Shown piece by piece: positions 28,144 through 37,682 of a stretch of DNA of 64,000 nt. The notes under the pieces were generated by a model. That model was not told where the DNA came from. It made no database searches and worked only from the letters and a program-made list of their open reading frames with translations. Both the position numbers and the translations under genes were made by a program. Source of the stretch: Sipunculus nudus (lineage: Eukaryota > Annelida > Sipuncula > Golfingiida > Sipunculidae). The stretch spans positions 1 through 64,000 of the forward strand of contig JAPPUL010000085.1 in NCBI GenBank assembly GCA_026874595.1. Reading direction: 5' to 3'. Within the stretch, counting starts at the first letter, position 1; each line of letters starts with the position of its first letter.

Positions 28144-28297
28144 TTTATATTCCTCCTTTTTCCCTACTATACATATTTTACTTATATCGTTAGATACTCC
28201 TTATATAACAGATGCTCCTTATATAACACTCCCTCTCAAATAGGATACTTAAAAATAATAATTCTCTCTTCCAAAAAGCAACTTGTGTAAGTCTAAA

Positions 28298-30304
28298 CTA
28301 CATTAAATTATTACTATCTACATCTATCTCTATATATACTCCCGCCATTTGCTTTATTCCTTTTGCCGCTTTTGCTACATCGTTTAAATATCTTTGTCTT
28401 TTACTCTTTAATATTATCTGCCATCTAAAGTTATTATTTATCTTTCCCATAGGCGCAACAGAAGGTCCAAGCATTTTAATTGCATCTTTTTCCTTTCTAC
28501 TGCTTAATATACCCTTTATATATCTTGACAATACTTCTGAGTGCTTTATTACCTTCTCTTCATCACGACCACGTATCACAAACCGCAGTATTCGGCTGAA
28601 GGGCGGATAGAAAAACTTTTCTCTATCTTTTATCTCCTTTTCGTAAAAGCCTTTATAATCTTGTTTCTTGGCGCTTTGCATTATATGATTATCCGGTATA
28701 TATGTTTGGATTATAACCTCTCCTTGCATCTCCCCTCTGCCGCTTCGTCCTATTAGCTGAGTTATTAGCGAGAATGTCCTTTCTGATGCCCTGAAGTCTG
28801 GATAGTTTAAACTCTCATCTGCTAGCAATATCCCCACTAATGTAACATCTGGGAAATGCAAACCCTTTGCTACCATCTGGGTCCCTACCAATATATCTAG
28901 CCGCTTCTCCTTTACATCATTTAATATCTTCTCATGGCCAGAAACACCCCGTGTACTATCAAAATCTAATCTCCCTATAAAAGCCCCCCTAAATGTACTC
29001 TCAAGCTCCTCTACTACCTTCTGGGTCCCATATCCAACCATAATTATATTGCTACTATTACAAGATGCGCATTTACTAACTCCTTCACTATATCCACAAT
29101 AATGGCATAACATCTTATTTCTATGTTTATGATAGGTTAACGTAATATCACAATTAGGGCAGCTTAAACTATATCCACACTCCTTACACATTAAAACCGG
29201 AGAATACCCTCTCTTATTTAAGAAAATGATTACTTGCTCTCCTTTAGCTAGCCGTTCATTGACTTTTCTCATTAGCACACCACTTATAAAGGATTTACTC
29301 TGGTCTTTTTTCATATCTACAAACTCTATATTTTGGGTCTTATGCGATGAATGTCTGTCTTTAAGTTCTAGTAGCTCTATGTTTTTGTTTATTGCGTGAT
29401 AATAAGTTTCTATTGAGGGAGTTGCACTGCCTAACACTAACGGTATCTTAGTATCGCCTGCTATTTTAAAGGCAAGTTGCCGTGCATGGTAACGAGGAGT
29501 ATCCTGAGATTTGTAATAAGCCTCATGTTCTTCATCTATTATAATAACTCCTAGCTTACTAGGTTCTACTGAGAATATCGCACTACGCGCACCAAGTATT
29601 ATGTCAATCTTACCCTCTTTAATCTTGAGCCAGTTTAAATACCTTATACCTGCACTAACACGCGAGTGTAATACAGCTATCCTATCCTTAGCAAAAGAAC
29701 GTGTGAAATTATCAATAAGCTGGGGCGTTAATGCTATCTCTGGAACCAATATCAAAGCCTGTTTCCCTTTCTCTATCACTTGTTTGGCTATATATTTATA
29801 AACTTCAGTTTTCCCAGACCCTGTAACCCCCAAAAGTAAATAAGCTTTAAAAGAAGACTTCTCTATTGACTCAATCACCCTTTTTAAGGCCATAGCCTGC
29901 TCATGGTTAAGTTTATGAAAGGCATCACCCTTAAAGAGGGAAGCCTCTTGCTTTATCTTAGATTCTTTACCTTTCTTACTTTTCCTAACACGCTTTACTA
30001 TTTTAGGCGCAAATAAAAACACCGCCTCACCAAGTGAACAAAGGTAATAGGAGCAAATCCATCGAGCCAAATCTAGAGAAACTTCATTAAAGCAAGGTAT
30101 AGGATCAAGGATCTCAATAAGGTCTTTACATTCAAAACGTGGTTTATCATTATGTTCATTAACAACAAAAGCCTTAACGTTTTTGTTTTTAAAAGGTACT
30201 AAAACACATTTACCAAAAAGGTTTTCGTTAAGCATATGTGTTGGGATTTTATAAGTAAAAGCATCTAAAGGGAGATTCAATACTACATCAACATAGGTAT
30301 GCAT
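28298..30304 (-). CDS. priA: Primosomal replication-restart helicase PriA
   Basis: 668 residues. Walker A GVTGSGKTE, DEEH box, and a zinc-binding region with pairs CKEC, CPNC, CHYC, CASC between the helicase halves. Motif GRSGRGE occurs near residue 495. It rebuilds replication forks away from the origin. The N-terminal 3'-end-binding domain (HTYVDVVLNLPLDAFTY) is present. First of the minus-strand gene run. Confidence 0.96.
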   Translation of the reverse strand: MHTYVDVVLNLPLDAFTYKIPTHMLNENLFGKCVLVPFKNKNVKAFVVNEHNDKPRFECKDLIEILDPIPCFNEVSLDLARWICSYYLCSLGEAVFLFAPKIVKRVRKSKKGKESKIKQEASLFKGDAFHKLNHEQAMALKRVIESIEKSSFKAYLLLGVTGSGKTEVYKYIAKQVIEKGKQALILVPEIALTPQLIDNFTRSFAKDRIAVLHSRVSAGIRYLNWLKIKEGKIDIILGARSAIFSVEPSKLGVIIIDEEHEAYYKSQDTPRYHARQLAFKIAGDTKIPLVLGSATPSIETYYHAINKNIELLELKDRHSSHKTQNIEFVDMKKDQSKSFISGVLMRKVNERLAKGEQVIIFLNKRGYSPVLMCKECGYSLSCPNCDITLTYHKHRNKMLCHYCGYSEGVSKCASCNSSNIIMVGYGTQKVVEELESTFRGAFIGRLDFDSTRGVSGHEKILNDVKEKRLDILVGTQMVAKGLHFPDVTLVGILLADESLNYPDFRASERTFSLITQLIGRSGRGEMQGEVIIQTYIPDNHIMQSAKKQDYKGFYEKEIKDREKFFYPPFSRILRFVIRGRDEEKVIKHSEVLSRYIKGILSSRKEKDAIKMLGPSVAPMGKINNNFRWQIILKSKRQRYLNDVAKAAKGIKQMAGVYIEIDVDSNNLM

Positions 30305-30343
30305 TGTACGTGATATATAAGGTTACAGGTTTTATTAGAGTAA

Positions 30344-30682
30344 TTAAGTTAATCTATCGGTTTTGGCAGCAAATATAAAATCACTTTCGCTAAGACCGTC
30401 GATTTTATGAGTCCATAAACTTATCTTAACATATCCCCATCCGAGGTTAATGTCAGGATGGTGTCCTTCAGCTTCAGCAAGGCATCCAACTTTATTAGTA
30501 AAATCCAAAGCTTCTTTAAAGTCGGCAAAGGAATATTCTTTTTCGATATGATGCTCATCAAAAAGCCTCCATCCTCCATCAAGCTTTTTATACAAATCCT
30601 TAAGAGGCTTATCCTTAAGCGGAGCAACTCCGCCCTGACAAGGCACACATTTTTTATCAGCAAGACTATATTCAGAATCCAT
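30344..30682 (-). CDS. Pterin-4a-carbinolamine dehydratase
   Basis: 112 residues, the expected length. It recycles oxidised tetrahydropterin. Family pattern EAEGHHPDINLGWGYVKISLWTH is clear. The N-terminus has CVPCQGG. No aromatic amino acid hydroxylase is found in the window. Confidence 0.93.
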   Translation of the reverse strand: MDSEYSLADKKCVPCQGGVAPLKDKPLKDLYKKLDGGWRLFDEHHIEKEYSFADFKEALDFTNKVGCLAEAEGHHPDINLGWGYVKISLWTHKIDGLSESDFIFAAKTDRLT

Positions 30683-30857
30683 AATAAAAATCCTTTATCT
30701 TTAAGTACTCAAAAATATCTATTATGAAAAGATAGTAGTAAGAGCATATTAAATCAAGTCTTTACAGGTTTTATTATTCTATAACAAAACAGTGGTTAAA
30801 AATGCTTTGTTGAGCTATTCTTTCTTTATATTTTTAGATTATTAAGGAGAGAGATTA

Positions 30858-31058
30858 ATGAGATATTTAACTCTTTTTTTATTGCTATTGTTATTAAGCA
30901 GCTGTGTAGAGTTTAAGAGTAGTGAGACTAAGTGGACAAGTCGTTCAGGGCATCAAGTAGTTGTAAGGGACGGGGCATTCTATTTATTTGGTGGGTCTGA
31001 TGGTGCTCCTAAGAACGACGTATGGAGTTTTAGGCTAAGATTAAGGTCCTCTGATTAA
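30858..31058 (+). CDS. Kelch array unit 1: mini-lipoprotein with one blade
   Basis: 66 residues: a lipoprotein signal with lipobox LLSSC (Cys16), a short linker, then one kelch blade (SRSGHQVVVRDGAFYLFGG...KNDVW) and a short tail. A single blade cannot form a propeller, so this is a remnant or a stand-alone fragment. GGAG lies upstream of ATG. Its upstream 60 bases (tgctttgttgagctat...) are shared with unit 2. Confidence 0.65.
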   Translation: MRYLTLFLLLLLLSSCVEFKSSETKWTSRSGHQVVVRDGAFYLFGGSDGAPKNDVWSFRLRLRSSD

Positions 31059-31758
31059 ATGGCGCTCTTTTTAACCTCTTAAAAATCAAATAATCCATAA
31101 ACAGGTAGTTAAAAATGCTTTGTTGAGCTATACTTGCTCTATATCTTTAGATTACAAGGAGATTATATATGAGACACTTAACTCTTTTGTTATTGCTATT
31201 AGTTTTAATTAGCTGTGGAAGTGCCTTAACAAACCTCGAAGGGCAATGAGGGGCTGGAGGACAAAGAGAAGGAGGAGGGGTTGGAGGAGGAGAAGATAGC
31301 GAAGCTGAGTGGCGCCTATTGTCAGGCGATGTTGACGGCCCTAAAGGAATAAAATGCTCAGCTCGTAGTGGCCATCAAGTAGTCGTAAAAGACAATACTT
31401 TCTATCTTTTTGGCGGATATGATTCTATAAAAATGACGTATGGCGCTCAAATGATGGCATTAAGTGGGTAGAAGTGCCAAGTAGTGCTAAATGGTCAGGG
31501 CGTCGAGGACATCAAGTGGTAGTAAAAGATGGGGTATTCTATCTTTTTGGCGGGTATGATGGGTATGACGGGGTTAGTGATAGGAATAACAAGAATGACG
31601 TATGGAAGTGGAGTGGGGATGAAGGAGATGATTGGCAGGTAGTGTCAGCCCATGAAGATAATCCAACAAAGAAATGGACAGGTCGTGTTGCACATCAAGT
31701 AGTATTAAAGGGCGAAGAGTTTTATTTATTTGGCGGTGCTACTCCTTCCCATAAGAAT

Positions 31759-31978
31759 GACGTATGGAAGTCAAGCGATGGGGCTTCTTGGACAAATGTA
31801 TCACCAGATGAAAATATTACAGAGAAATGGGAAGATCGTCTTTATCACCAAGTGGTGGTAAAGGGAGGAGAGTTATACCTGATGGGAGGTCATAATACTT
31901 ATACTGGTTATAATGACGTATGGAAGTCAAGCGATGGGGCTTCTTGGACAAAGCTATTAGAGAGTGCAGGATGGACAG
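31759..31978 (+). repeat. 220-bp direct repeat in unit 2, copy 1
   Basis: This stretch recurs at 32060-32279, offset 301 bases, with one mismatch seen (aagcgatgg against aagtgatgg). It codes for a kelch blade and parts of its neighbours. The offset is one more than a multiple of three, matching the extra G in the G tract between the copies. Confidence 0.95.
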
Positions 31979-32059
31979 GACGTACAGCGCATGAGGTTGT
32001 TGTAAAAGATGGGGAATTCTACCTTATGGGGGGGAACTACTGGCTTTACAACGTATAAC

Positions 32060-32279
32060 GACGTATGGAAGTCAAGTGATGGGGCTTCTTGGACAAATGT
32101 ATCACCAGATGAAAATATTACAGAGAAATGGGAAGATCGTCTTTATCACCAAGTGGTGGTAAAGGGAGGAGAGTTATACCTGATGGGAGGTCATAATACT
32201 TATACTGGTTATAATGACGTATGGAAGTCAAGCGATGGGGCTTCTTGGACAAAGCTATTAGAGAGTGCAGGATGGACAG
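32060..32279 (+). repeat. 220-bp direct repeat in unit 2, copy 2
   Basis: Second copy of the duplicated segment, read in the shifted frame. Confidence 0.95.
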
Positions 32280-32401
32280 CGCGTAATAGGCATCAAGTGG
32301 TATTAAAGAGGGATAAGTTTTATTTATTTGGCGGGGATACTAACACTAATAAAGAGAACGATGTATGGGTAAGTAAATAAAGCTTAAACTTTGTTCTTTT
32401 A

Positions 32402-32430
32402 AATGTCCTCTTTAATATAAAGGGGGCATT
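32402..32430 (+). terminator. Hairpin after kelch unit 2
   Basis: AATGTCCTCTTTA pairs with TAAAGGGGGCATT (13 pairs, some G-U) around a three-base loop. Closely related hairpins lie after units 3, 6, 7, 8 and 10, so it is a family-specific end element and probably a transcription terminator. The T run behind it is short. Confidence 0.6.
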
Positions 32431-32639
32431 ATCTTTAAGTATACTCTTTTGTTTACTTTTTTTTGTTTACTATACTTAAGTGCGACTTTACTAATATTTA
32501 TCACTTCTAATTTACTTCTAATATTTTGGTATAATTTATATATTACAAAGGCTCTTAATATTCTAGCTTAGAGATTACTTAATCTATAAAAACAGTTGCT
32601 TAAGTTATTATATATTATAGTTTAGCTAGGAGTATATTG

Positions 32640-32881
32640 ATGAATTATATAAGTTATTTTGTAAAGTTTTTGAAGCTATAGCTTTACTTTTTGTTATTAG
32701 CGTTATTGGTTTTAAGCAGCTGTGGAAGTGATATAACAAATGAAAAAAACGGAGGTGGTGGTGCGAGGAAGTCTACCCAATGGACAGCTCGCAGTGGGCA
32801 TGAAGTAGTTGTAAAAGGTGATAGTATGTATTTGGCGGGAATGATGGTGAAGATAAGAACGACGTATGGGTTTTTAAATAA
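32640..32881 (+). pseudogene. Kelch array unit 3: one-blade remnant
   Basis: The ATG at 32640 has a TAG in frame 13 codons on, before the lipobox LSSC. A Gly-rich linker follows, then one blade (ARSGHEVVVKGD). A small deletion (tatttatttgg shortened to tatttgg) then throws the blade out of frame. In the native frame it would end VWVFK at 32881. Dead copy. Confidence 0.75.
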
Positions 32882-32920
32882 AACTTAAACTTTGTTCTTC
32901 TTAATTAATCTCCTCTTTTA

Positions 32921-32949
32921 AATGTCCTCTTTAATATAAAGGAGGCATT
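32921..32949 (+). terminator. Hairpin after kelch unit 3
   Basis: AATGTCCTCTTTA with TAAAGGAGGCATT, the same design as the hairpin at 32402. It is followed by TATTATCTTG. Confidence 0.55.
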
Positions 32950-33080
32950 ATTATCTTGTCGTATTATTCTTCTTAAAGATATCTTAATCTAACATTTGAT
33001 ATGCTCTGAGGATAATAAAGCTTTTCATTACAAATGCCTAACATTACAAATACCTTTTAATAAGCTCTACATAGAAATTA

Positions 33081-33163
33081 GTTAATTCATAAAAGAATAG
33101 TTTCAAAAAAGCTCTTAAGGTGTGTTTATAGATATAAATACGCACTAGTTAAGGAGCGTTAAT
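33081..33163 (+). promoter_or_regulatory. Conserved leader/promoter block of kelch unit 4
   Basis: The block gttaattcataaaa...agctcttaaggtgtgttt...tagatataaat...aaggagcg is nearly repeated before unit 5 (33841-33917), unit 6 (35008-35086), unit 7 (36371-36449) and unit 8 (37585-37682), and in worn form before unit 10. TATAAAT after gtgtttatag is a likely -10 element; I cannot assign the -35. Each unit therefore seems to have its own promoter and ribosome site. Confidence 0.55.
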
Positions 33164-33741
33164 ATGGATACATTAAGATTAAAGAAGAGTTTATATATAT
33201 AGTATTTTTCATAATGGTAGTTGTTGGTTTTAGCGCCTTTATAGGATTTAGTGCATGTACTAAAGACATAGCAAGTGACTTAGGTAGTGATGATGATTTT
33301 AATTGGGAAGAGATTGGAGAAAGTGTAGGATGGACAGCCCGTAATAATCATCAAGTGGTATTAAAGGGGGATTCTTTTTTTCTTTTGGGTGGTTCTAATT
33401 TAGATTCTAATAACGACGTATGGAGCTCAAGCGATGGAGCAAGTTGGACCCAAGTGACAAACAGTGCGCCATGGGCAGCCCGTTCTGGCCATCAAGTGGT
33501 ATTAAAGGGGGATTCTTTTTATCTTTTTGGAGGAAATTCTGGTGGTTCTAGTTGGCTAAACGACGTATGGAGCTCAAGCGATGGAGTTACTTGGACAGAA
33601 GTCTCAGCAGGAGGAGCAGCAAGCGAGAGCCAATGGTCAGAACGAGAAGCACATCAAGTAATCTTAAAAGATAGTAATTTCTTTATTTTTGGTGGTTGGC
33701 GCAATCAGAATAACCTGAATGACGTATGGGTATACAAATAA
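33164..33741 (+). pseudogene. Kelch array unit 4: three-blade lipoprotein, off by a TA slip
   Basis: The start MDTLRLKKSLYI matches unit 5 base for base, but an extra TA in the TA tract at about 33191-33200 brings TAG into frame after 12 codons. Downstream the frame is open from 33214 to 33741 with lipobox GFSAC and three blades (half of the usual six). An internal ATG at 33214 has no ribosome site. It is either a pseudogene or the off state of a phase-variable gene. Confidence 0.75.
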
Positions 33742-33917
33742 AGCTTATAATGTTCTCTTTGATATTTAATTGATATTTAATTGATATTTAAGGGAACATA
33801 TACTTGAGCTTATATCTCTCTCCTCCTACAAATCAAACAATTATAAAAAGAGTAGTTTAAAAAAGCTCTTAAGGTGTGTTTATAGGTATAAATACGAACT
33901 AGTTAAGGAGCGTTAAT

Positions 33918-34943
33918 ATGGATACATTAAGATTAAAGAAGAGTTTATATATAGTATTTTTCATAATGGTAGTTGTTGGTTTTAGCGCCTTTATAGGATT
34001 TAGTGCATGTACTAAAGACATTCCAGGCTCACTTGGGATTGGAGACGGAGGAGGCGATACAATAACCTATTCTTGGACAAAGCTAAAAGAGAATGTGGAA
34101 TGGAGCGCCCGTAAAAATCATCCAACACTTCTAAAAGTGGATAAATTTTATCTTTTTGGCGGAAATGACGGTTCTTATAAAAACGACGTATGGAGCTCAA
34201 GCGATGGAGCAAGCTGGACCCAAGTGACAAACAGTGCGCCATGGGCAGCCCGTTCTGGCCATCAAGTGGTATTAAAGGGGGATTCTTTTTTTATTTTTGG
34301 CGGGAAGGTTGGTTCTAGTACATACAAAAACGACGTATGGAGCTCAAGCGATGGAGAGACATGGATAGAGCTAACGCCAAGTGCGGGATGGACAGGCCGT
34401 ACAGCGCATCAAGTAGTATTAAAGGGCGAAGAGTTTTATTTATTTGGGGGCTATGATGAGAGTCTAGGCAATAAGAATGACGTATGGAAGTCAAGCGATG
34501 GAGAGACATGGACAAAGGTAATAGAGAATGCCGCATGGACCGCCCGTACAGCTCATCAAGTAGTATTAAAGGGGGATTCTTTTTATCTTTTTGGCGGGAA
34601 GGTTGGTTCTAGTACATACAAAAACGATGTATGGAGCTCAAACGATGGAGAGACATGGACAAAGGTAATAGAGAATGCCGCCTGGACAGCCCGTAGAAAT
34701 CACGAAGCGGTATTAAAAGGAGATGAGTTTTTTATTTTTGGCGGGAAGGTTGGTACAAATAATTTAAACGACGTATGGAGCTCAAGAGATGGCGCTACTT
34801 GGGAAGAACTAACGGCGAGTGCGCCATGGTCAGTCCGTCAGGGACATGCAATAGTCTTAAAGGGAGAAGACATCTTTCTTTTTGGAGGGACTATAGATGG
34901 TACAAATAACTTAAACGACGTATGGGTGTACAGGAGAGACTAA
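33918..34943 (+). CDS. Kelch array unit 5: six-blade lipoprotein
   Basis: 341 residues, intact. N-terminal helix LKKSLYIVFFIMVVVGFSAF ends in the lipobox GFSAC; a Gly/Asp linker follows; then six kelch blades of about 48-50 residues, each with (A/G)R..H..VLKGD.FF/YLFGG and ending NDVWSSSDG. The last blade closes with NDVWVYRRD. A six-bladed beta-propeller anchored to the outer or inner membrane by lipid is expected. AAGGAG upstream of ATG. Blade 2 is almost identical in DNA to blade 2 of unit 4. Ligand unknown. Confidence 0.88.
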   Translation: MDTLRLKKSLYIVFFIMVVVGFSAFIGFSACTKDIPGSLGIGDGGGDTITYSWTKLKENVEWSARKNHPTLLKVDKFYLFGGNDGSYKNDVWSSSDGASWTQVTNSAPWAARSGHQVVLKGDSFFIFGGKVGSSTYKNDVWSSSDGETWIELTPSAGWTGRTAHQVVLKGEEFYLFGGYDESLGNKNDVWKSSDGETWTKVIENAAWTARTAHQVVLKGDSFYLFGGKVGSSTYKNDVWSSNDGETWTKVIENAAWTARRNHEAVLKGDEFFIFGGKVGTNNLNDVWSSRDGATWEELTASAPWSVRQGHAIVLKGEDIFLFGGTIDGTNNLNDVWVYRRD

Positions 34944-35086
34944 GTTTATGGTCCTGCTTTATAGGAGGCATTAATTTGTCCTCTTACAAGTCCTTTTAAT
35001 AAATAAATAATTCATAAAAATAATAGTTTAAAAGCTCTTATAGCTGTGTTTATAGGTATAAATAATAGATCTTAGGGAGTGTTTAT

Positions 35087-36181
35087 ATGGACACATTAAC
35101 ATTAAAGAAAAGTTTATATATAGTATTTTTCATATTGGTAGTTGTTGGTTTTAGTGCGTTTATAGGCTTTAGTGCATGCAATAAGGACCTAACAACCGAT
35201 TCTGGTGGTGGAGAACCGAGTGCACCTGAAGTTAATCCTGACGAAAACTATAGCTGGAAAGAGCATACAGCAGCAGCCGAGTGGTCCCCTCGCAAGGCAC
35301 ATCAAGTAGTCTTAAAGGGAGAAGAGTTTTATTTTATGGGAGGACAGGGTAATGGCAAGTGGAACGACGTATGGAAATCAAGCGATGGCACTACTTGGAC
35401 ACCGGTAATAGCGAATGCCGCATGGGAAGGTCGTTATAATCATCAAGTAGTTGTAAAGAATGGAGAGTTTTATTTATTTGGAGGACAGAGTAATGTTGGT
35501 CTTCATAATGACGTATGGAAGTCAAGTGATGGGGAAACTTGGACAGAGATATCGGCAGATGACCCAACAACTACAAGCAAATGGCTTCCACGAGGTATGC
35601 ATAGAGTGCTATTAAAGGGAGATGAGTTTTATCTTATAGGAGGGTTTACTCCACAGACTAGTCCAGGGATACGGAATGACGTATGGAAGTCAAGTGATGG
35701 AATAAATTGGACGGAAGTCTCAGCCCATGATGCTGGTGCTACAAACAAATGGGAAAGTCGTTATAATTACGACGTGGTACTAAAGGACGGAGCATTCTAT
35801 GTATTTGGGGGCTATGGCTTTGTTGGTGGTACTCCTCTAAACGATGTATGGAAATCAAATGATGGGGTAAGTTGGACGCAGATATCGCCCCAGGATGCAA
35901 ACACTACAAGCAAATGGACAATTCGCCAACATCATAATGTAGTAGTAAAGGGGGGCTATTTCTATCTTTTAGGAGGAGAGACGAACAATGTTAATAGGAA
36001 TGATGCATGGAGATCAAGCGATGGTATCACTTGGAAGCAGGCATCAGAGAATGATCCGGCAACACCTATGTGGTCAGCTCGGAGAGAATTTGCAGCCCTT
36101 GTAAAAGGAGATGCTATATATGTATTTGGAGGTAATGATGGGGCTGATAAGCAAGACGTATGGATCTTCAGTGAAGATTAA
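35087..36181 (+). CDS. Kelch array unit 6: six-blade lipoprotein
   Basis: 364 residues, intact. The same N-terminal helix and lipobox GFSAC, a longer Pro/Glu linker (GGGEPSAPEVNPDENY), and six blades, some with an insert (SADDPTTTSKW type) before the conserved Arg-x-x-H. The fifth blade ends NDAW. The final QDVWIFSED is followed by a stop inside a tandem repeat (gtgaagattaaaaa). Propeller surface loops differ from unit 5 while strands are kept. Confidence 0.88.
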   Translation: MDTLTLKKSLYIVFFILVVVGFSAFIGFSACNKDLTTDSGGGEPSAPEVNPDENYSWKEHTAAAEWSPRKAHQVVLKGEEFYFMGGQGNGKWNDVWKSSDGTTWTPVIANAAWEGRYNHQVVVKNGEFYLFGGQSNVGLHNDVWKSSDGETWTEISADDPTTTSKWLPRGMHRVLLKGDEFYLIGGFTPQTSPGIRNDVWKSSDGINWTEVSAHDAGATNKWESRYNYDVVLKDGAFYVFGGYGFVGGTPLNDVWKSNDGVSWTQISPQDANTTSKWTIRQHHNVVVKGGYFYLLGGETNNVNRNDAWRSSDGITWKQASENDPATPMWSARREFAALVKGDAIYVFGGNDGADKQDVWIFSED

Positions 36182-36240
36182 AAAGTGAAGATTAAAAAGT
36201 GAAGATAAAAAAGTAAAGATAAAAAAGTAAAGATAAATAA
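36178..36240 (+). repeat. Short tandem repeat across the stop of unit 6
   Basis: The 13-14-bp unit with core aagattaaaaagtg is repeated about four times with change, starting in the last codons of unit 6 and running to the terminator hairpin. The first unit carries the stop codon. Confidence 0.85.
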
Positions 36241-36265
36241 TGCCCTCTTTATTTAAGGGGGCATT
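36239..36265 (+). terminator. Hairpin after kelch unit 6
   Basis: AATGCCCTCTT pairs with AAGGGGGCATT (11 pairs) around a short loop. Same family as the other array hairpins. Confidence 0.55.
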
Positions 36266-36449
36266 AGCCTGTCGTATTACTCTTCTTAAATATATTCTCA
36301 TCTAATATTTTGTTATTCTTTGTGCATTACAAAGCATCTTACTACTCTAACTTACTACTCTAGCTTAGAAATTAATTAATTCATAAAATAATAGATTAAA
36401 AGTGCTCCACACTGTGTTTATAGATATAAATCTACTTAGGAGCGTTTAT

Positions 36450-37424
36450 ATGGAGACATTAACATTAAAGAAGAGTTTATATATAATACTATTTATATTA
36501 GTAGTAGCAGGTTTTAGTGCGTTTATAGGACTTAGTGCGTGCAACCAGGACCTAACTGGCACATCTGAGAAGAGCTATGCCTGGAGACAGTTAACAGCTT
36601 CGGCAGCCTGGCCAAGTCGTTCTGATGTTCAAGTTGTTTTAAAGGGAAATGATTTCTATCTTTTGGGTGGGCATAACGGTGTAGATAGGATGAATGATGT
36701 ATGGAAGTCAAGCGATGGTGTTACTTGGACAAAGCTAATAGAGAATGCAGCATGGCTTTCTCGTAATGGTCATAGAGCGGCTGTAAATGGGGATTCAATT
36801 TATATTAGTGGTGGGCATTCACCTACTCATGAGGATGATGTATGGAAGTCAACTGACGGTGAGACTTGGGAAGAGAGGACAGCGAGTGCACCTTGGGCTG
36901 GTCGTTTTTATCATGAAATGGTTGTAAAGGATGAAACGTTTTATGTTTTGGGAGGGAGTAGTGGTACAACTCCTTTGAATGATGTATGGAACTCAACTGA
37001 TGGAATAAATTGGGAAGAGAGGGCAGCGAGTGCACCTTGGGCTGCTCGTAGTAGATATAAAGCGGTTGTAAAGGATGGAGAGTTGTATATTTTTGGAGGA
37101 CAGGGCACGGTTTTGTTGAATGACGTATGGAGGTCAAGTGATGGAGCAAGTTGGGTAGAGGTTACAAAGAATGCGCAATGGTCTGCAAGACGCTCTCATG
37201 AAGTGATTGTAAAGAATGGCGAATTTTATCTTTATGGGGGCGAGTCATCCGCTGGGAACCTGAGTGACATTTGGAAGTCAAGCGATGGAGAGACTTGGGA
37301 AAAGGTTACAGATAGTGCTCCATGGGGTATGCGTGCTACTCATCAAGTGCTTTTAAGAGGTGATAATATCTATCTTTTGGGAGGAAGCGCTACAAGCGAC
37401 GTCTGGGTATACAGCAAAGAGTAA
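36450..37424 (+). CDS. Kelch array unit 7: six-blade lipoprotein
   Basis: 324 residues from the ATG at 36450, which has AGGAGCG upstream; an earlier in-frame ATG at 36402 lies inside the conserved leader block and is not used here. Lipobox LSAC; six blades ending NDVWKSSDG, DDVWKSTDG, NDVWNSTDG, NDVWRSSDG, SDIWKSSDG and SDVWVYSKE. It is the most diverged of the intact copies. Confidence 0.87.
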   Translation: METLTLKKSLYIILFILVVAGFSAFIGLSACNQDLTGTSEKSYAWRQLTASAAWPSRSDVQVVLKGNDFYLLGGHNGVDRMNDVWKSSDGVTWTKLIENAAWLSRNGHRAAVNGDSIYISGGHSPTHEDDVWKSTDGETWEERTASAPWAGRFYHEMVVKDETFYVLGGSSGTTPLNDVWNSTDGINWEERAASAPWAARSRYKAVVKDGELYIFGGQGTVLLNDVWRSSDGASWVEVTKNAQWSARRSHEVIVKNGEFYLYGGESSAGNLSDIWKSSDGETWEKVTDSAPWGMRATHQVLLRGDNIYLLGGSATSDVWVYSKE

Positions 37425-37447
37425 AACTTAAAGATTAAACTATAATG

Positions 37448-37476
37448 TAATGTCCTCTTTAATAAAGGGGACATTA
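37448..37476 (+). terminator. Hairpin after kelch unit 7
   Basis: TAATGTCCTCTTT and AAAGGGGACATTA form 13 pairs around AAT, the best-formed hairpin of the array, followed by ACTTGCC rather than a T run. Confidence 0.6.
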
Positions 37477-37682
37477 ACTTGCCGTAAGCTTACTCTGCTT
37501 AGGTTTATGTTCTCTACCAAGCTAATACATTCTAAAAACAAAAAAACAACTTAAAACTACTCTACACTAAGCAAACTCACCAAATAGTTAATTCATAAAT
37601 AAAAAAAAAAGAATAGATTAAAAGTGCTTGTAGCTGTGTTTATAGATACAAAATCTATGATATTGGATTTAAGGAGAGCGCT

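Larger units (their letters stand above)
31169..32380 (+). pseudogene. Kelch array unit 2: broken lipoprotein with about seven blades
   Basis: It starts MRHLTLLLLLLVLISC with a good ribosome site. It meets TGA after 26 codons, loses frame near 31425 (one base short), recovers at about 31474, then shifts again at a run of seven G (32028-32034). With six G the frame would continue to TAA at 32380. The blades are well kept (NDVWKSSDG repeats). A 301-bp tandem duplication covers two blades. Three lesions make a working protein unlikely in this state. Confidence 0.75.

Noticed and set aside
30683-30857. Replication origin at the divergent switch
   Set aside because: No dnaA gene, no TTATCCACA boxes and no fitting neighbours; the strand switch alone is not enough.
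31169-31320. UGA read as an amino acid in kelch unit 2
   Set aside because: Other genes use TGA as stop, prfB is intact with its UGA-dependent control, and the same unit has further frameshifts. A nonsense mutation is simpler.
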